From the NCBI GenBank assembly GCA_013146195.2, contig CM028379.1, positions 59,221,693 through 59,285,692 on the forward strand: 64,000 bases of DNA, read 5' to 3'. Origin of the DNA: Codonopsis lanceolata. Lineage: Eukaryota > Streptophyta > Magnoliopsida > Asterales > Campanulaceae. The notes under the pieces were generated by a model. That model was not told the DNA's origin. It was given only the letters and a program-made list of their open reading frames with translations, and ran no database searches. Of this stretch, positions 10,847 to 23,400 are shown one piece after another; the first letter of the stretch is position 1; every line of letters starts with the position of its first letter. The position numbers and the translations under genes were made by a program.

Positions 10847-11588
10847 TTCCCTCGTGATCACTAAGTAAAATAAATTGTTACATGAAATATGTAACACTAA
10901 TGAAACAATAAAATTATTTAACACCACTGGACATGTGGTGAGGTTATCCGGATATACCTGCAGGCCCGTTGGGGTAGTCAGCTAGATCGAATTGACCACT
11001 TAAGTGATCATGGAATCTACGTGTGCTCTTGTTTTCAACCGGTATGGGACGGTTGGTAGCAATTTGATATCTCGTATTTGTTTTGAGCCTTATCTTTCAC
11101 TTGAAATTCCTGATTAGCATTGTATTTGATTTTTACTATTTCTACATCTAGTGGATGCAATTATTGGTCTTATTAAAACTATTTGACTTTTTGGCAAAAT
11201 ATATTTTTGGGATCAACTCCTCTTTAAAAACCGGATGGGTTGTATATGAACTTGTTGGGCATTGTTCGCTCACCCTTTTCTACTTTTCTCCAGGTCGTAA
11301 GTAAGTTGGGGTCCTTTTGGGCTCGAGTGGACCGTGTGGAGGGTGACCCGTGCAAGATTAAATTCCTTGGTTTTGACGTTTTATTACGGTTATTTTAATA
11401 AACACTTATTTTGTATTGGGATCGGTGGAGCCAATTACATTTTGTGGCTTGTAATAGACATTTAATGTGTTTTGGTTAGAGGAATTGTAATGTTTTATTT
11501 TGGATATTTTGTGGTTTAGTATTTTGTAATGGTGACGTAGCCAAATTGTGGGACCGTGGTGTCAGTTCCGGGTTTGGGGTGTTACAAA

Positions 11589-11600
11589 TGGTATCAGAGC
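11589..11600 (+). other. Primer-binding site (initiator Met tRNA)
   Basis: TGGTATCAGAGC lies two bases after the LTR end TGTTACA. It is complementary to the 3' end of plant initiator-methionine tRNA and primes minus-strand synthesis. Confidence 0.92.
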
Positions 11601-11735
11601 TTAGCTTAAGATCCTAAAGGTTATAGGTATTAAGGGTTATGATAGAAATAAGAATGAGATGGTAGAGTTAAGAACATTATTGAAATTTGGGTTTATTTTT
11701 AGAAAGACTAATTCATCGATTGGTTAAGTGTAGGA

Positions 11736-12152
11736 ATGGTGCGTACCCGACAAACTGCTAGGAAGACATGTACTAATCAATCTCTTTTGGTACCTAGAGG
11801 GGTATTCAATGAGGTACATGTGAAGTTAGTCAGTTCCCGCCATGCTTTCCGTAGAATGAAAGATGAGAAGGATGAGTTTGTGGTTCACCTACGTGCCCAA
11901 ATGCAAGCAGCCAAGAACGCTAGGTATATGCTTGATTTAGTGCATACTAGTCTCACCCAAACCATCAACGAAGCTCCAAAGGACAAGTTGGGGTCTTTCT
12001 TGAACCCCATACAGGTTGACTCGGATTCAGAGGAGGGGGAGGATGGCGTGGCGGATGAAGAGATGGAGGAAAGCAAGTCCGAGGACTTCGAATCCGACGA
12101 GGAAGAGGGGGCTACAGCCGAGAGAGTGCACACTAATGGTTGGATAGAGTGA
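11736..12152 (+). CDS. Chromovirus upstream ORF with histone H3-tail-like N-terminus
   Basis: This intact 138-aa ORF begins 135 bp after the primer-binding site and ends 358 bp before the gag start. Its N-terminus MVRTRQTARKT matches the histone H3 tail (ARTKQTARKS after Met removal) at R2, T3, Q5, T6, A7, R8 and K9, with R in place of K4 and T for S10. Residues ~25-75 are charged and helical in character, including KDEKDEFVVHLRAQ. Residues ~93-130 are strongly acidic (DSDSEEGEDG and EDFESDEEEG), like the acidic tails of chromatin proteins. It has no zinc knuckle and no catalytic motif. It may be a separate accessory protein or a 5' exon of gag; a GT...AG intron between it and the ATG at 12511 is possible but unproven. 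That it stays open while gag-pol is ruined may be chance, given its small size. Confidence 0.55.
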   Translation: MVRTRQTARKTCTNQSLLVPRGVFNEVHVKLVSSRHAFRRMKDEKDEFVVHLRAQMQAAKNARYMLDLVHTSLTQTINEAPKDKLGSFLNPIQVDSDSEEGEDGVADEEMEESKSEDFESDEEEGATAERVHTNGWIE

Positions 12153-12510
12153 TTAATAGTACCCTAAGATAAGCGTTTTTATTTATGTTTAAGGACGTTA
12201 GTAGCTCCTTTCTATTTTCCACTTGGTTGGGGGTTAAAGTCCCATGTTTGAACTTATTTTGGATGTAATAAAAAATTATTCCTCAAGGTTAATATAAATT
12301 CCTTATTTGAATGCGTATCGTTTGATTGGTTTGGTACCCTAAATCCTCTCAGTCAATGTCTAGGAACTTTTGTGAACAGCTATGGCGTAATAACCATTTA
12401 AGTCTTAAGGGTTAAGCAAAAAATAAATAAATAATAATAATAATGTTAGGTAGAAATATATCTCTAGTTTATGTGTGTGTGACATTTTGTTATCCATGAA
12501 ACAGTATTAG

Positions 12511-13645
12511 ATGGCTCGTGGATGTCGCTCGGGCACAAGAGGGCGTAGTCGTGTGGGAAGAGTCGGGGAAAACTCTACCTCCGGGGTTGCTGGTGAGGAG
12601 CAGCCTGGAGTCAACGTCAATGGTCCCGGTCCCTTGGACCCAACACTTGTGGCTCTCCTTCAAACTCTCACTCAAGCCGTCTTGGCAAATATGGGTCATG
12701 CAAACACTACACCCATTGTCCAACCAGAATAACAACCACCACCACCTCAACTAGAACCCCTAACCATAGCCACAACCCCAGAACCAAGCATCCACTAAGG
12801 ACCCCCTTGAAGCTTTCCAAAGGTGGAAACCTAAAACCTTCACTAGTGCGCCTGGCACCAGAAACCAGAAGAATGGTTAAAAAATATGGAAAAAATATTC
12901 GGAACCATGACTTGTACCGACGAGCAAAAGGTTAGATTTTCCACCTTTGTGTTGGAAGGTGAGGCTATTGAGTGGTGGGAGTCAGAGGAGAGGACTGCCC
13001 AAGCAAGCGGTGTGGCCACTTATACTTGGGAAATGTTTTGTGAAGCTTTTAACAAGAAGTATTTCCCTCATAGTGTGTGAGAACGAGAGGCTAGTGGAGT
13101 TTCTCAACCTAGAGCAAGGGACTATGAATGTGGATGGGTATAATGCTAAGTTTACGGAGTTGTCGAGATATGCTTCGAATTTCTTTGAGGATGAGGATCA
13201 GAAGCCAAGGAAATTTGAGAGAGGACTCATCAGCCAAATCAGTTTCAGGTTAACCACTTTGAAGTTGCCAACTCATGCAGAGGTTCTGGATCGTGCTTTA
13301 ATGATAGAGCAGGAGTCGGCTGAGTACCGCAAGAAAAAAGAAGATAAGAAGAGGAACTCGGAGGACAGCTCACGTAGGTACGGAAGACAATCTGGTGGTC
13401 AAGGAAGTGGTGGTTACGGTAACAAGAGAAGGGCCACTAAGGATAACCGTTTCAAAGGGGGGGGGGCTCAGCCGTCAAGGAATCAGTCTCAGAGTCAGTA
13501 CTAGGGATCAAATTTTAATCAGAGAGAAAACGATACGTGCCATACTTGTGGAGGTTGGCATCCAAACAAGCCTTGCTATCGTGGTTCAGGGGCATGTTTT
13601 AACTGTGGTAAAGTGGGGCACATGATCAGGAACTGCCCGGAGCCG
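12511..13645 (+). pseudogene. gag: Chromovirus gag, broken
   Basis: The likely start at 12511 gives MARGCRSGTRGRSR, a basic N-terminus, then a PLDPTLVALLQTLTQAVL segment. The retrotransposon gag domain follows at 12886-13080 (EWWESEERTAQ, then TWEMFCEAFNKKYFP) and continues in another frame through LEQGTMNVDGYNAKFTEL. The basic linker is followed by a zinc knuckle at about 13590-13640 (CFNCGKVGHMIRNC, CX2CX4HX4C), preceded by a CHTCGG pair. Damage: stop at 12730, several stops between 12780 and 12870, a frame change near 13078, and a TAG at 13502 with the frame unchanged afterwards. The nucleocapsid would coat the RNA genome. No functional Gag can come from this copy. Confidence 0.85.
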
Positions 13646-14320
13646 CTCAAAAATACTTTCAACAATGGCTCGGGGAGTGGGGACAAGGATAAACCCAAGG
13701 CACAAGGAAGAGTTTTTGCTATGACAACTAATGATGCTCGGGCAACCAATGATGTGGTGGCAGGTATTGTACATCTCTATACCCACGATATGTATGCTTT
13801 AAATGATCCTGGTGCCACCCACTCTAACATTTCTGCTGCTCTTGCGCGTCGCATGGGATTACCACCCCAAGATCTAGATTTGGAATTGGTCATAGATACC
13901 CCAACCAAGGAATCTATTCCGATAACTTCAGTGTTTAGGTCTTGCCCTTTGAAACTAGGGGATAGAGAGTTGTCTGTTGACTTAATACCCTTAGACATTC
14001 AAGATTTTGATATTATACTTGGTATGGACTGGTTAATTGCTTTCCATGCTAAGGTGAATTATTTTCAAAAGGAGGTGGTGTTTTGCATTCTGGTGAGCCA
14101 GAGTTTAGGTTTAATGGTTCCAAACCAGTGGGCATGTCGGGTTTTATTTCTTTCCTAAAGGTAAGGAGACTTTTGAGAAAGGGTTGCCAGGGATATCTAG
14201 CTTCCATCACTAATACTCGTAAGGAAGGAGTTAGCCTTGAATCACTTCCAGTAGTTAATGAGTTTGGCGATGTGTTTCCAAAGGACCTACTCGGTCTACC
14301 ACCAGAGTGATGGGTAGAAT
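13646..14320 (+). pseudogene. Chromovirus aspartic protease, broken
   Basis: This continues in frame from the zinc knuckle. The active-site region reads NDPGATHSN, where related elements usually have D-S-G-A-T-H-S-F; the catalytic Asp is kept and the next residue is Pro. Further on are LDIQDFDIILGMDWL and a FHAKVNYF segment typical of gypsy protease ends. A frame change near 14080 moves the connection to RT (GVSLESLPVVNEFGDVFPKDL) into another frame, and a second change near 14315 follows. In an intact element it cleaves the Gag-Pol polyprotein in the particle. Confidence 0.8.
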
Positions 14321-14326
14321 TTATGA

Positions 14327-15600
14327 TTGACCATAGTGCTTGGGACGACACCCATCTCTAAGGCACCATACAGGATGGCACCGGCGGAACTTAAGGAATT
14401 GAAGGAACAGTTGCAAGAACTGTTGGAAAAGGGGTTAATTAGGCCGAGCGTTTCACCTTGGGGCACTCCGGTGTTGTTTGTAAAGAAGAAGGACGGGTCT
14501 ATGAGGTTATGTATTGATTATCGGGAGTTGAATCGGGTTACAATAAAGAATAGGTATCCTCTACCAAGAATTGATGATTTGTTTGACCCGTTACAAGGTG
14601 CTCATTACTTCTCCAAGATCGATCTCCCATCAGGTTACCATCAGTTAAGGGTAGGAAGGAAGATATTGCTAAAAAGACGTTTAGAACCAAATATGGCCAT
14701 TATAAGTTCCGGGTTATGCCATTTGGGTTGACCAATGCTCCAACCGCATTTATGGACTTGATAAATAGGGTATTCAAGAAGTTTCTTGACCGCTGTGTGA
14801 TTGTGTTCATTGATGATATCTTAGTTTACTCTAAGACCAGGGAGGAGCATGAAGAACATTTGAGAGATGTGCTACAGATCTTGAGAGAAAAGAAATTATA
14901 TGCCAAAATTTAAGAAGTGTGAATTCTGGTTAGTGAAAGTAGCTTTCTTGGGGCACGTGGTATCAATGGATGGAATCTCTATGGACCCAGCTAAGATTGA
15001 GACGGTAGTAAATTGGGAGAGACCAACAATTGTCACGGAGGTTAGATTAATGAGGTTGGCCGGTTATTATCGCCGATTTGTGGAGGGGTTCTCGAAGATA
15101 GCAGTACCCTTATCTAGATTGACCCAGAAGAATGTTAAGTTTGTATGGACAGATGAATGTGAGGCTAGTTTTCAAGATTTGAAGAATCGGTTGGTATCAT
15201 CTCCGATCCTTACCTTACCATCTGGGTCAGAAGGATTTGTGATCTACAGTGATGCATCGCTAAAAGGATTAGGTTGCGTCTTGATGCAGAATGACAAGGT
15301 AATTTCTTACGCTTCCCGACAACTCAAGAACTATGAGAAGAACTATCCAACTCATGATTTGGAGTTGGCAGCTGTGGTGTTTGCTTTGAAAATTTGGAGG
15401 CATTATCTGTATGGGGAGAAATGTGAGATTTATACCGACTATAAAAGTCTTAAGTATATATTCATTGAAAAAGAGTTAAACATGCGGTAGCGAAGATGGT
15501 TGGAACTACTTAAGGATTATGATTGTACGATACTATACCACCCTGGGAAGGCCAACGTCGTGGCTGACGCTTTGAGTCGGAAAAACCAAGGGAGCTTGGC
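14327..15600 (+). pseudogene. Chromovirus reverse transcriptase and RNase H, broken
   Basis: RT motifs in order: PYRMAPAELKELKEQL, IRPSVSPWGTPVLFVKKKDG, LCIDYRELNRVTIKNRYPLP, FSKIDLPSGYHQLRV, MPFGLTNAPTAFM and the catalytic FIDDILVYSK (about 14805). RNase H follows with YSDASLKGLGCVL, YPTHDLELAAVVFAL and IYTDYKSLKYIF; the last has Tyr where H is usual. It ends in VADALSRK (about 15585). Frame changes lie near 14650 and 14905, and a TAG at 15488 splits RNase H. The domains identify Ty3/gypsy; the enzyme is dead in this copy. Confidence 0.88.
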
Positions 15601-15865
15601 AACTATGATCACTAAGGAAAGAAGAATTTTAGACGACCTTGAATCCTTGGGAATTGAAGTCAAGGTTCCAAGCAATAGGGGACTTTTGGCCACAATTAGT
15701 GTGCAACCATCATTGTTAGAGAGGATTAAGGCAAGGCAGGTTGTGGACCCAAAGTTGATGAAGGTCTCGAAGGGCCCCGAAGAGGGTCGTCATTCAGATT
15801 TTCGGATTAGTGGTGATGGAATTCTACGTTTTGGATCCCGAGTTTGTGTCCCCTTAGACCCATAA

Positions 15866-16620
15866 TTGAAAAAGGAAATCTTGGAGGAAGCACATAACTC
15901 GAGGTTTGCGGTACACCCTGGTAGTACTAAGATGTATCGGGATGTACGTGATACCTTTTGGTGGGACAACATGAAAAGGGAGATCGTAGAGTTAGTCTCC
16001 AAGTGTTTGCTATGTCAGCAAGTGAAGATCGAGCATCAGAAGCTATGAGGGTTATTGCAATCGTTGCCGTGCTCGAGTGGAAGTGGGAACATATCACCAT
16101 GGACTTTGTGATAGGGTTGCCTAGGACCTTGAAGGGTCATAATGCTATATGAGTTATTGTGGACCGATTAACCAAGTTTACATATTTTATGGCTTTTTGG
16201 GTTACAGATTCTTTGAAGAAGTTAGCAAGGATGTACGTTAACAAGATTGTCAGGTTGCATGGGGTTCCAATCTCGATTGTGTCAGATCATGATGCAAGGT
16301 TCACTTCTAAGTTTTGGACTAGTTTGCAGAAGGCATTAGGTACAAGGTTGAACGTGAGTACTGCTTTTCACCCCCAAACAGATGGTCAGTCAGAATGGAC
16401 AATACAGATATTGGAGGACATGTTGTGAACGTGTGCTTTGGATTTGCAGGTCAGTTGGGATGATCACTTGCCGTTGGTGGAATTCACATACAATAGTTAT
16501 CACACAAGTATTGGAATGTCACCGTATGAGGCTCTTTATGGGCGAAAATGTCGATCACCTACCTGATGGGATGAAGTGGGTGATAGGAAACTTACAGGAC
16601 CTTAGTTAGTTCAAGCTACG
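15866..16620 (+). pseudogene. Chromovirus integrase, broken
   Basis: The HHCC zinc-binding part is at 15885-16030 (AHNSRFAVHPG then CLLCQQVK). The catalytic core has MDFVIGLPRT (first Asp), SIVSDHDARFTSKFW (second Asp) and HPQTDGQSEWTIQ (Glu), so the DDE residues are still present. Stops interrupt it at about 16046, 16150 and 16426, and the continuation FTYNSYHTSIGMSPYEAL (about 16480-16545) is in another frame. Integrase would insert the cDNA into chromatin, with target choice influenced by the C-terminal chromodomain. Confidence 0.85.
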
Positions 16621-16639
16621 TCATAGAAGGTGCAGTTGA

Positions 16640-17156
16640 TCAAAAAGTGACTTCTTATGGCACAAAGCAGGCAGAAGTCGTATGCCGACAACCGTCGTCG
16701 TGGACTCGAATTCGAAGTGGGAGATCACGTGTTTCTAAAGATTTCGCCCACGAAAGGTGTTATGAGATTCGGTATTAAGGTAAGTTGAGTCCGAGGTTTG
16801 TTGGACCATTTGAAATACTCGAGCAGGTGGGAGAAGTTGCCTATCGACTTGCTCTACCACCTCCACTCTCCGGAGTTCACAATGTGTTCCATGTGTCGAT
16901 GTTAATTAAGAATGTACATGCCAGACCCTAGTCATGTGATCATGTATGAACCCTTACAACTTCGAGAAGATTTGATCTATGATAAGCAACCACTCCGAAT
17001 TGTGGATCGGAATGACCATGTTTTGAGGAAGTGAACTATTTCTTATGTAAAAGTTGAGTGGAGTAACCATACCGTTAGAGAAGCCACTTGGGAGCTCGAG
17101 GAAGAAATGAGAGAGAAATACCCGAGCTATTTGTTTGACCAGGTACGTCAAGTTTA
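16640..17156 (+). pseudogene. Integrase C-terminus with chromodomain-like region
   Basis: The sequence carries SGVHNVFHVSML (about 16873), the usual lead-in to chromovirus C-termini, then YEPLQLREDLIYDKQPLRI and, after a stop, SYVKVEWSNHTVREATWELE and EEMREKYP. The V-x-W ... EATWE pattern is the chromodomain hallmark in this retroelement group. In related elements it recognises methylated H3 and steers integration to heterochromatin. Aromatic-cage residues are not all evident. A TGA near 17033 and frame changes upstream break it. Confidence 0.75.
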
Positions 17157-17170
17157 GAGGACTAAACTTA

Positions 17171-17187
17171 TTTTAAGGGGCTGAGAG
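17171..17187 (+). other. Polypurine tract, chromovirus
   Basis: TTTTAAGGGGCTGAGAG immediately precedes the LTR start TGTAATATC at 17188. It is the expected plus-strand primer, imperfect because of T and C interruptions. Confidence 0.65.
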
Positions 17188-17419
17188 TGTAATATCTCTA
17201 ATTTTTTATAGTATTATTTTTTTAATTGGAATAAATGTACTTGGGCCTATATTGGTTTAGTTATCTTGGGCCGGTATTTATGGTTTGGCCTAATTTGAAT
17301 GAAATCGATAATTGAGCCTATTTTAATTTAATAGCAAGCCCACTTAGTTTTGATACACAATTGGGTTTTTTATTTGATATTAGGCTTGAGCCCAATTGGT
17401 GGTCCATTTGATAATTAAA

Positions 17420-17491
<72 letters not shown>

Positions 17492-17638
17492 TAAATATAG
17501 TTATTATCGTAAGTAATTACATTTATAGCATAGTTAATTAGGGAATCAGGGGGGGTTGTTGGCTGCCGTTGTGGAGAAACGGGGGACGCTTCCTGAAGAC
17601 GCATTGATGGAGGAGCTCAAAGGGTGGTTCATGGTGGG

Positions 17639-17646
17639 TATATAAG
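17639..17646 (+). promoter_or_regulatory. TATA box, chromovirus 3' LTR
   Basis: TATATAAG in the same context as 7245-7252 of the 5' LTR. Confidence 0.55.
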
Positions 17647-19222
17647 AGGATGGATTACCTATAGTTGGAGCATTCACAAAACATAAGATCAGAGGTCGAG
17701 CAAAGTGAAAGAGGGTGCACGGAGGAAGTCCTTGGCAAAGTATCAGAGTGGAAACAATCAGCGACGCACCAAATCTTCGGTGGGCAAGATCGAGTCTTTG
17801 ATTGAGGTAAGATATTGACTCTTTCTTTTGATTTCAGGTAATGGGTTGTTCTGCTAGGTTGGTTGACAGTGTATGGGTTTCCTTGGGCTGGGGAATCTAT
17901 AGAAAAATAATAGGAGGGATATAGAGTTGGTCAAAGTGCTCGAAACAGAGAAAAAAAAAAGACATAATAGATAAGAAGGGGTGGGAGTAGATGGGTTGTT
18001 ACAAAGGAAAGGAGGTGTGTGTGTGTGACTATGCGGTGGGAAGAGAGTAGAAAGAGTAGGGAAAGGAAGAAAAAAAAAGGTGAAGCAGAGACGCTGAATG
18101 AAGAAAATGTGAGAAAGAAAGAAAGGGAAGGGGGAGAGAGGAAAAAAAGAGGAAGTTAAGAGAGTGGTAGGTTGATAGAATGAGAAAAAATAATAATCGA
18201 GGAAATAAGGTGGGGTACGGGTGTATAGGGGGAGTCACCAAAAGGGTAAAAGAAAGTATATGATGTAATGGGCGATGGTTGATGAAAATGGGGAAAGAGG
18301 AAGAAAGTCTAATCAAGGTCAAAAGGGGGGATGGAAGTGACGGGTGTAAGGGAAAAAATAAGGGAAAAAATAAGGGAAAAAGGAATTTGTGGTTTAATTA
18401 ATTTGGTGGTAGGAGTATGTTTTGGGTATTGTTTTGACCCACTATCAAGTTGGTTCCTAAACGGAAAAAAAATTAAATTAAATTAAATTAAATTAAGTTA
18501 TTAAAAAATTTAGTTTAAATACATGTAAAATGTTGTTTAAAATAATTTAATTTTTATGTATTGGATGTTAGATTTGGGCAAGTGCGAGCAGTGGTGCCTT
18601 ACACGTACAAGCTAATTGTTCACTACTTTTCGATAAGGAATTGTACACTTTAAGTATTTTGATCGTCCTATTTTATTCGACAGACTTCCATTATAATTTT
18701 ATTGCCTTAACGTTTTCTTGTAAACGCATGCTCGGCACTCGCCGATATTTGCTTTGAATTTCGTCAAACCTAATTTTGTTCACACTCCGAATCTTGAAAT
18801 TTTATAACCCATGTTTGACTTCTTCGAAATATCAACTCATTGGAAAATGGATTACATATACTTTTGGACGTTTGACTTTATATGGAACTCCCTCGTGATC
18901 ACTAAGTAAAATAAATTGTTACGTGAAATATGTAACACTAATGCAACGATGAAATTATTTAACACCACTAGACATGTGGTGAGGTTATCCGAATATACCT
19001 TCAGGTCCGTTAGGGTAGTCAGCTATGTCGAATTGACCATTTAAGTGATCATGGAAATCTACATGTGTTCTTTTTTTTCAACTGGTATGGGATGGTTGGT
19101 AGCAATTGGATATCTTGTATTTGTTTTGAGCCTTATCTTTCACTTGAAATTCCTCATTAACATTGTATTTGATTTTTACTATTTCTACATCTGATGGATG
19201 CAATTATTAGTCTTATTAAAAC

Positions 19223-20394
19223 TGTGACGACTCGACCCCGATTCCAGCACAGAATCATGAGGTCGTGCTGCAAGGACAAAGCAAGATGAGGACAAGAACT
19301 TGTAAAACAATAGTGCGAGTCGAACCGTTGAGCTAACAAGCTCAAAAAAAGGTAATGAAGTCGTACTAAAATACTGGTTTACAAAAAAAACAGATATGCG
19401 GAAGCGATAGAGAAAAGAAGTCCCAAGCTATTAAGCTCGAAACCAAAGTCAAAGAATCCAAAAGAGACATTAATCTCCCAAAAGGAAAACAAAACTCGCG
19501 TGCTGCAACATTGCAGACGTTGAACAAACCATCAGCACTCCAGGCCGGCGTTTAAACATAGAATTAACCTGATATAACAATTACCCACGGCTAAAGCATA
19601 CCGGGGTTAACCAACAACTATGGCAACAAGAATAAAGGAAAGCCCCAAAGCTACTGCGTGCCCGGGAGACAACTGAATAAATACGAAAACTAGGAACAAG
19701 GCACGACACAACATGTCGGCCCAATAAAGAACTAATAAAATACCCAAGTATTCTACCCGACTGTAAAGTCTAAATAACTTTACAAAATATCCATCTCACA
19801 TGAATAGCAAAGTATATAATAACAATGGCGATGCTAAAAAGGAACGGGATTCCACAAGGTGCTACTCGGAAAAGTCGCTGCTACAAACACGAACCCCATG
19901 ATCTAATCACGATCTATCAACCAGTTGCGCCATGTTACAGTCACGATCTACTCGGCCCTAACGTGGCTACCAATTACTGCAACTAGAAAACAAAGTACGG
20001 GTTGAGTCATAATGACCCAGTACGCTACTACAAAAGATATGTAACATATAATTATGTAACATTAAAGAAATCATTGTGTCATTTTACAAATGACAGAAAA
20101 CCCGTGAAGCGACGTCGTATAACTTAGACACTCCACAAGATAGCCACTTTTTCTTACTTACTAAACCATCCAAATGAACCAAGGTGTAATTCCCTCTTCA
20201 AACACAAATCAAACGAATTAGGAGGTAGTTCCCATAAAAATATCATATGCAAGTATATATAGTTGTATATATACTATTCAAGCTATTCATAGAATCATTA
20301 CGTGTAATGGTGCATCTTTATATATATACACTTATATAAGTATGTATAACTCTATGTATACATATCAAATTTCCCATATAACCATCATGTATAA

Positions 20395-20434
<40 letters not shown>

Positions 20435-23400
20435 CAACTCTTTCATATATACCTCATATATAAGTATGTATATCTCTATATATACATATCAAATCTCTCA
20501 TATAATCATCATGCGTAGGTGTGCATATCAATATATATACACATCAAGTCTTTCATATAACATCAGCCATTACAAACATGGTCAATAAGATCTCATGTTC
20601 ACTAACACTTTGTTATCACATAAGTGCCCATAGCAAGCCACATAAAGGATACAGAAGGTACCGAATCAATGTCATCGTATTGCTCCTGCAATCACAACTG
20701 TTAATCATATCGTGCCAGTGGTACTCGTGATCGGGTATCAAAGTACCGAGCTCTCTTCTCGGGTCTGAGCTCTCTACTCAAGAAAATAGCACTAGCCAAT
20801 ACGCTCAATTAGTTACGACAAAGGGGGCTACTTCCCCACTGTAGCTAGCAGTGGAGGGGTGTGTGAAAACCGAATCCGGTACGGTGATACATTGCAACCA
20901 CGAATCACATAATTCGTGAAGACAATGCATCGTCCCACCTTCAATATGAAAACTCAAGTATTGCCAGCTGGACTTATATGCAATGAACAAGTAGATGTTT
21001 ACTTGCTAATTCTCAAGTAGATATAATGATCTACTAAACTCATACGATTATGCACATTGTTACAATAATCACAAAACGACAAGAGGAGCTCATTTGAGTC
21101 TCTAATTCATAAGTGTCAAGTTGTCCACACTAACCAATTCAAATTCCAAAAGCTAATAATCTAGTCAAGTGGATTATAATGTCGTAGGATCTTACCAAGA
21201 TCCTCGTAAGGTCAAATTTTTCCTTAAGCTCGACTCGTTAAGTCTTTACTACAATTCCAACCAAATAGAGTTTGAACACTATATGTATTCCAAGACTCTT
21301 TTCTATATTCTCGTTTGAGACATAGCTAGGTTCTTGTTCCATTTAGGAACCCTAGTCCAAAGTCACAAGTCAAGTATATAAGGGAAGCCTAAGTTGATTA
21401 TTGTGAAATCAAGCTTAGTTCAATTTCGATTCATAATTCCACTTAATAGTAGGATCCAAGTTCAGCACAAATAATCAATAACTATAGAACAGATTAGGCA
21501 TGAAGGCAAGTACATTCAATATGCTCATAAGTCATATTATAGAAACACGTAGAAGAATCAATTCTTGACAAGGTAGAAAATCATGCTTTTAGTCATAATA
21601 TCAAATATACATAGTATTCCATATTCAATTATGAAACCAAGCTAAATCACAACTTAATCATTAGTCCATTATGTACTATCCAAGACTACTCCGTTAGTCT
21701 AGGATCATGAAGCCATTTACTTATAAGTAATAAAGTCTTCCTAGAACAATAATTCATTCTATAACCCAAAAGTCCATAGTAGTCAAAGACTTAACCAACA
21801 CAAGAGGGAAGACAACTGTAAGGTCAAGCCATACTGGAAAGTCCTAGATAACAACTTAGTTATCCTTGTGAAATAAACAAGTAGACTCTTTGTATAGAGT
21901 GCTAAAGTAAACTCCGATCCAATACTCCTCATAGAGTAATTCTCCAAATCATTATCTCGGGTTCCCCAAAAAATTCACAAGGCGACTTTAGTGAGTCGGT
22001 ATTCCAACAACAACAATCATGATTCCCTAGGTTTCATAAAGGCACAAATTACATTCTTACAAGTTTGGGGACTTCATTTGAAGTCCGACAAACATCAATA
22101 GTTCTAATTCATAATTGAACCAATTCAAATGTCTTTCATTCGAGTCACGCATTTGCGACCCGAACATAATCAATCCAATGACTAGCGATAATCTCGCACT
22201 TAACGTCACTCAAGGACCTCAATTAGAGTCCTAAGCCACAATTCCACCTTAACACCAAATCGGTTTCACCCGACCAAATCTCATGATTTCATGATTGAGA
22301 TTCAACGAATACAAGTAGTCATAGGAATTTATCCTAAGCCTCAATTAACAATTTCCATAACTAATTAACTCCATTTGGGTCAAATTACAAAGTCTCAAAT
22401 TCTAGGTCAAGACATAAATTCGGGATTCTCAATTTATCCAAGTTTCTAAACCCAACCACCATACCTTTTAAACCATAACAACTCCAATATACCCAATAAA
22501 ATCATTTTGGTTCAAACCCTAACCATCACATATTAATATCCACCAATAACTTATCATTTCGACATGTATAACAATGACAAAACACGAGGAACGAGTCTCT
22601 AGCAGCCTAACATCCATATTAAGTTAGAGAGAGAAACTAAGGTTTAAGTAACGTACCTTTTTCGTCCAATAAACTCGAAGGGAAACTAAAACAAACCAAT
22701 GGAGAAGACTCTACTTGGCGAGGGCTTCACGATGGTGGTCTCGGCTCGTCAAACGGATGGCCAGAACTCCGGGAATCGCCGGAACACACACTAGTCTCAC
22801 GCTCAATCTCCTGCACTCTTTCTCTCCCGTTCTTGGCTGAAGACGGGCACTAATGAAGAAGGATGAGGGAGAGTTACATACATATAGGGTCTAAAATACC
22901 AAAGGGCCCTCAAATGGGTGAAGAGGCAAGGTTAAAATAAGGGTAAAATAGAAATTTCACATCCAAAATCGAGTTTGCAACAACACTGCTCGTAACAGGG
23001 AAAGCATCTCTTCGATTCGCTGGACCGAACCATTTCCCACTTGTTCGGTTCATGTGGCCGAACACTCCCCATGGAGTTCGGTTGGCATGGCCGAACATCA
23101 CTAGAGATGTTCGGTTGACAGGTTGGAACGAAGTCTCAAGCCAAAAACAAGGTCAATCGGGTCCAGAATTGGAGGTAAAGCACACGTTGGGTAAATGCAA
23201 CTCAATGAAGCATAAAACATGTGTAATAAGGCCTTGGGATACTCAATAAAACATCAAAACAAATGGATGAATGACCTAGGGTACAACCAAGGTCACAGGA
23301 AAGAACTATGCGAGTCAACTCTCAACCGAGTCAAGAAACGAACAACGTCAGTATACAACTTGTAACTTTAACTAGTTAAAGTCCATGAGACATATATAAT

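Larger units (their letters stand above)
6791..11586 (+). repeat. Chromovirus 5' LTR (5'-truncated, Helitron inside)
   Basis: Homologous to the LTR at 17188: shared blocks include TATGGTTTGGCCTAATTTG (about 6805 and 17278), the TATA region and the final GTTACA. It starts at the Sirevirus junction, corresponding to about 17266 in the other copy, and ends TGTTACA at 11586, two bases before the primer site. A Helitron occupies 8507-10846. The purine-rich stretch 7600-7980 is LTR sequence, not a gene. Confidence 0.85.

Noticed and set aside
16954..17151. Minus-strand 65-aa frame
   Set aside because: It is antisense to the chromodomain-like end of the chromovirus integrase.
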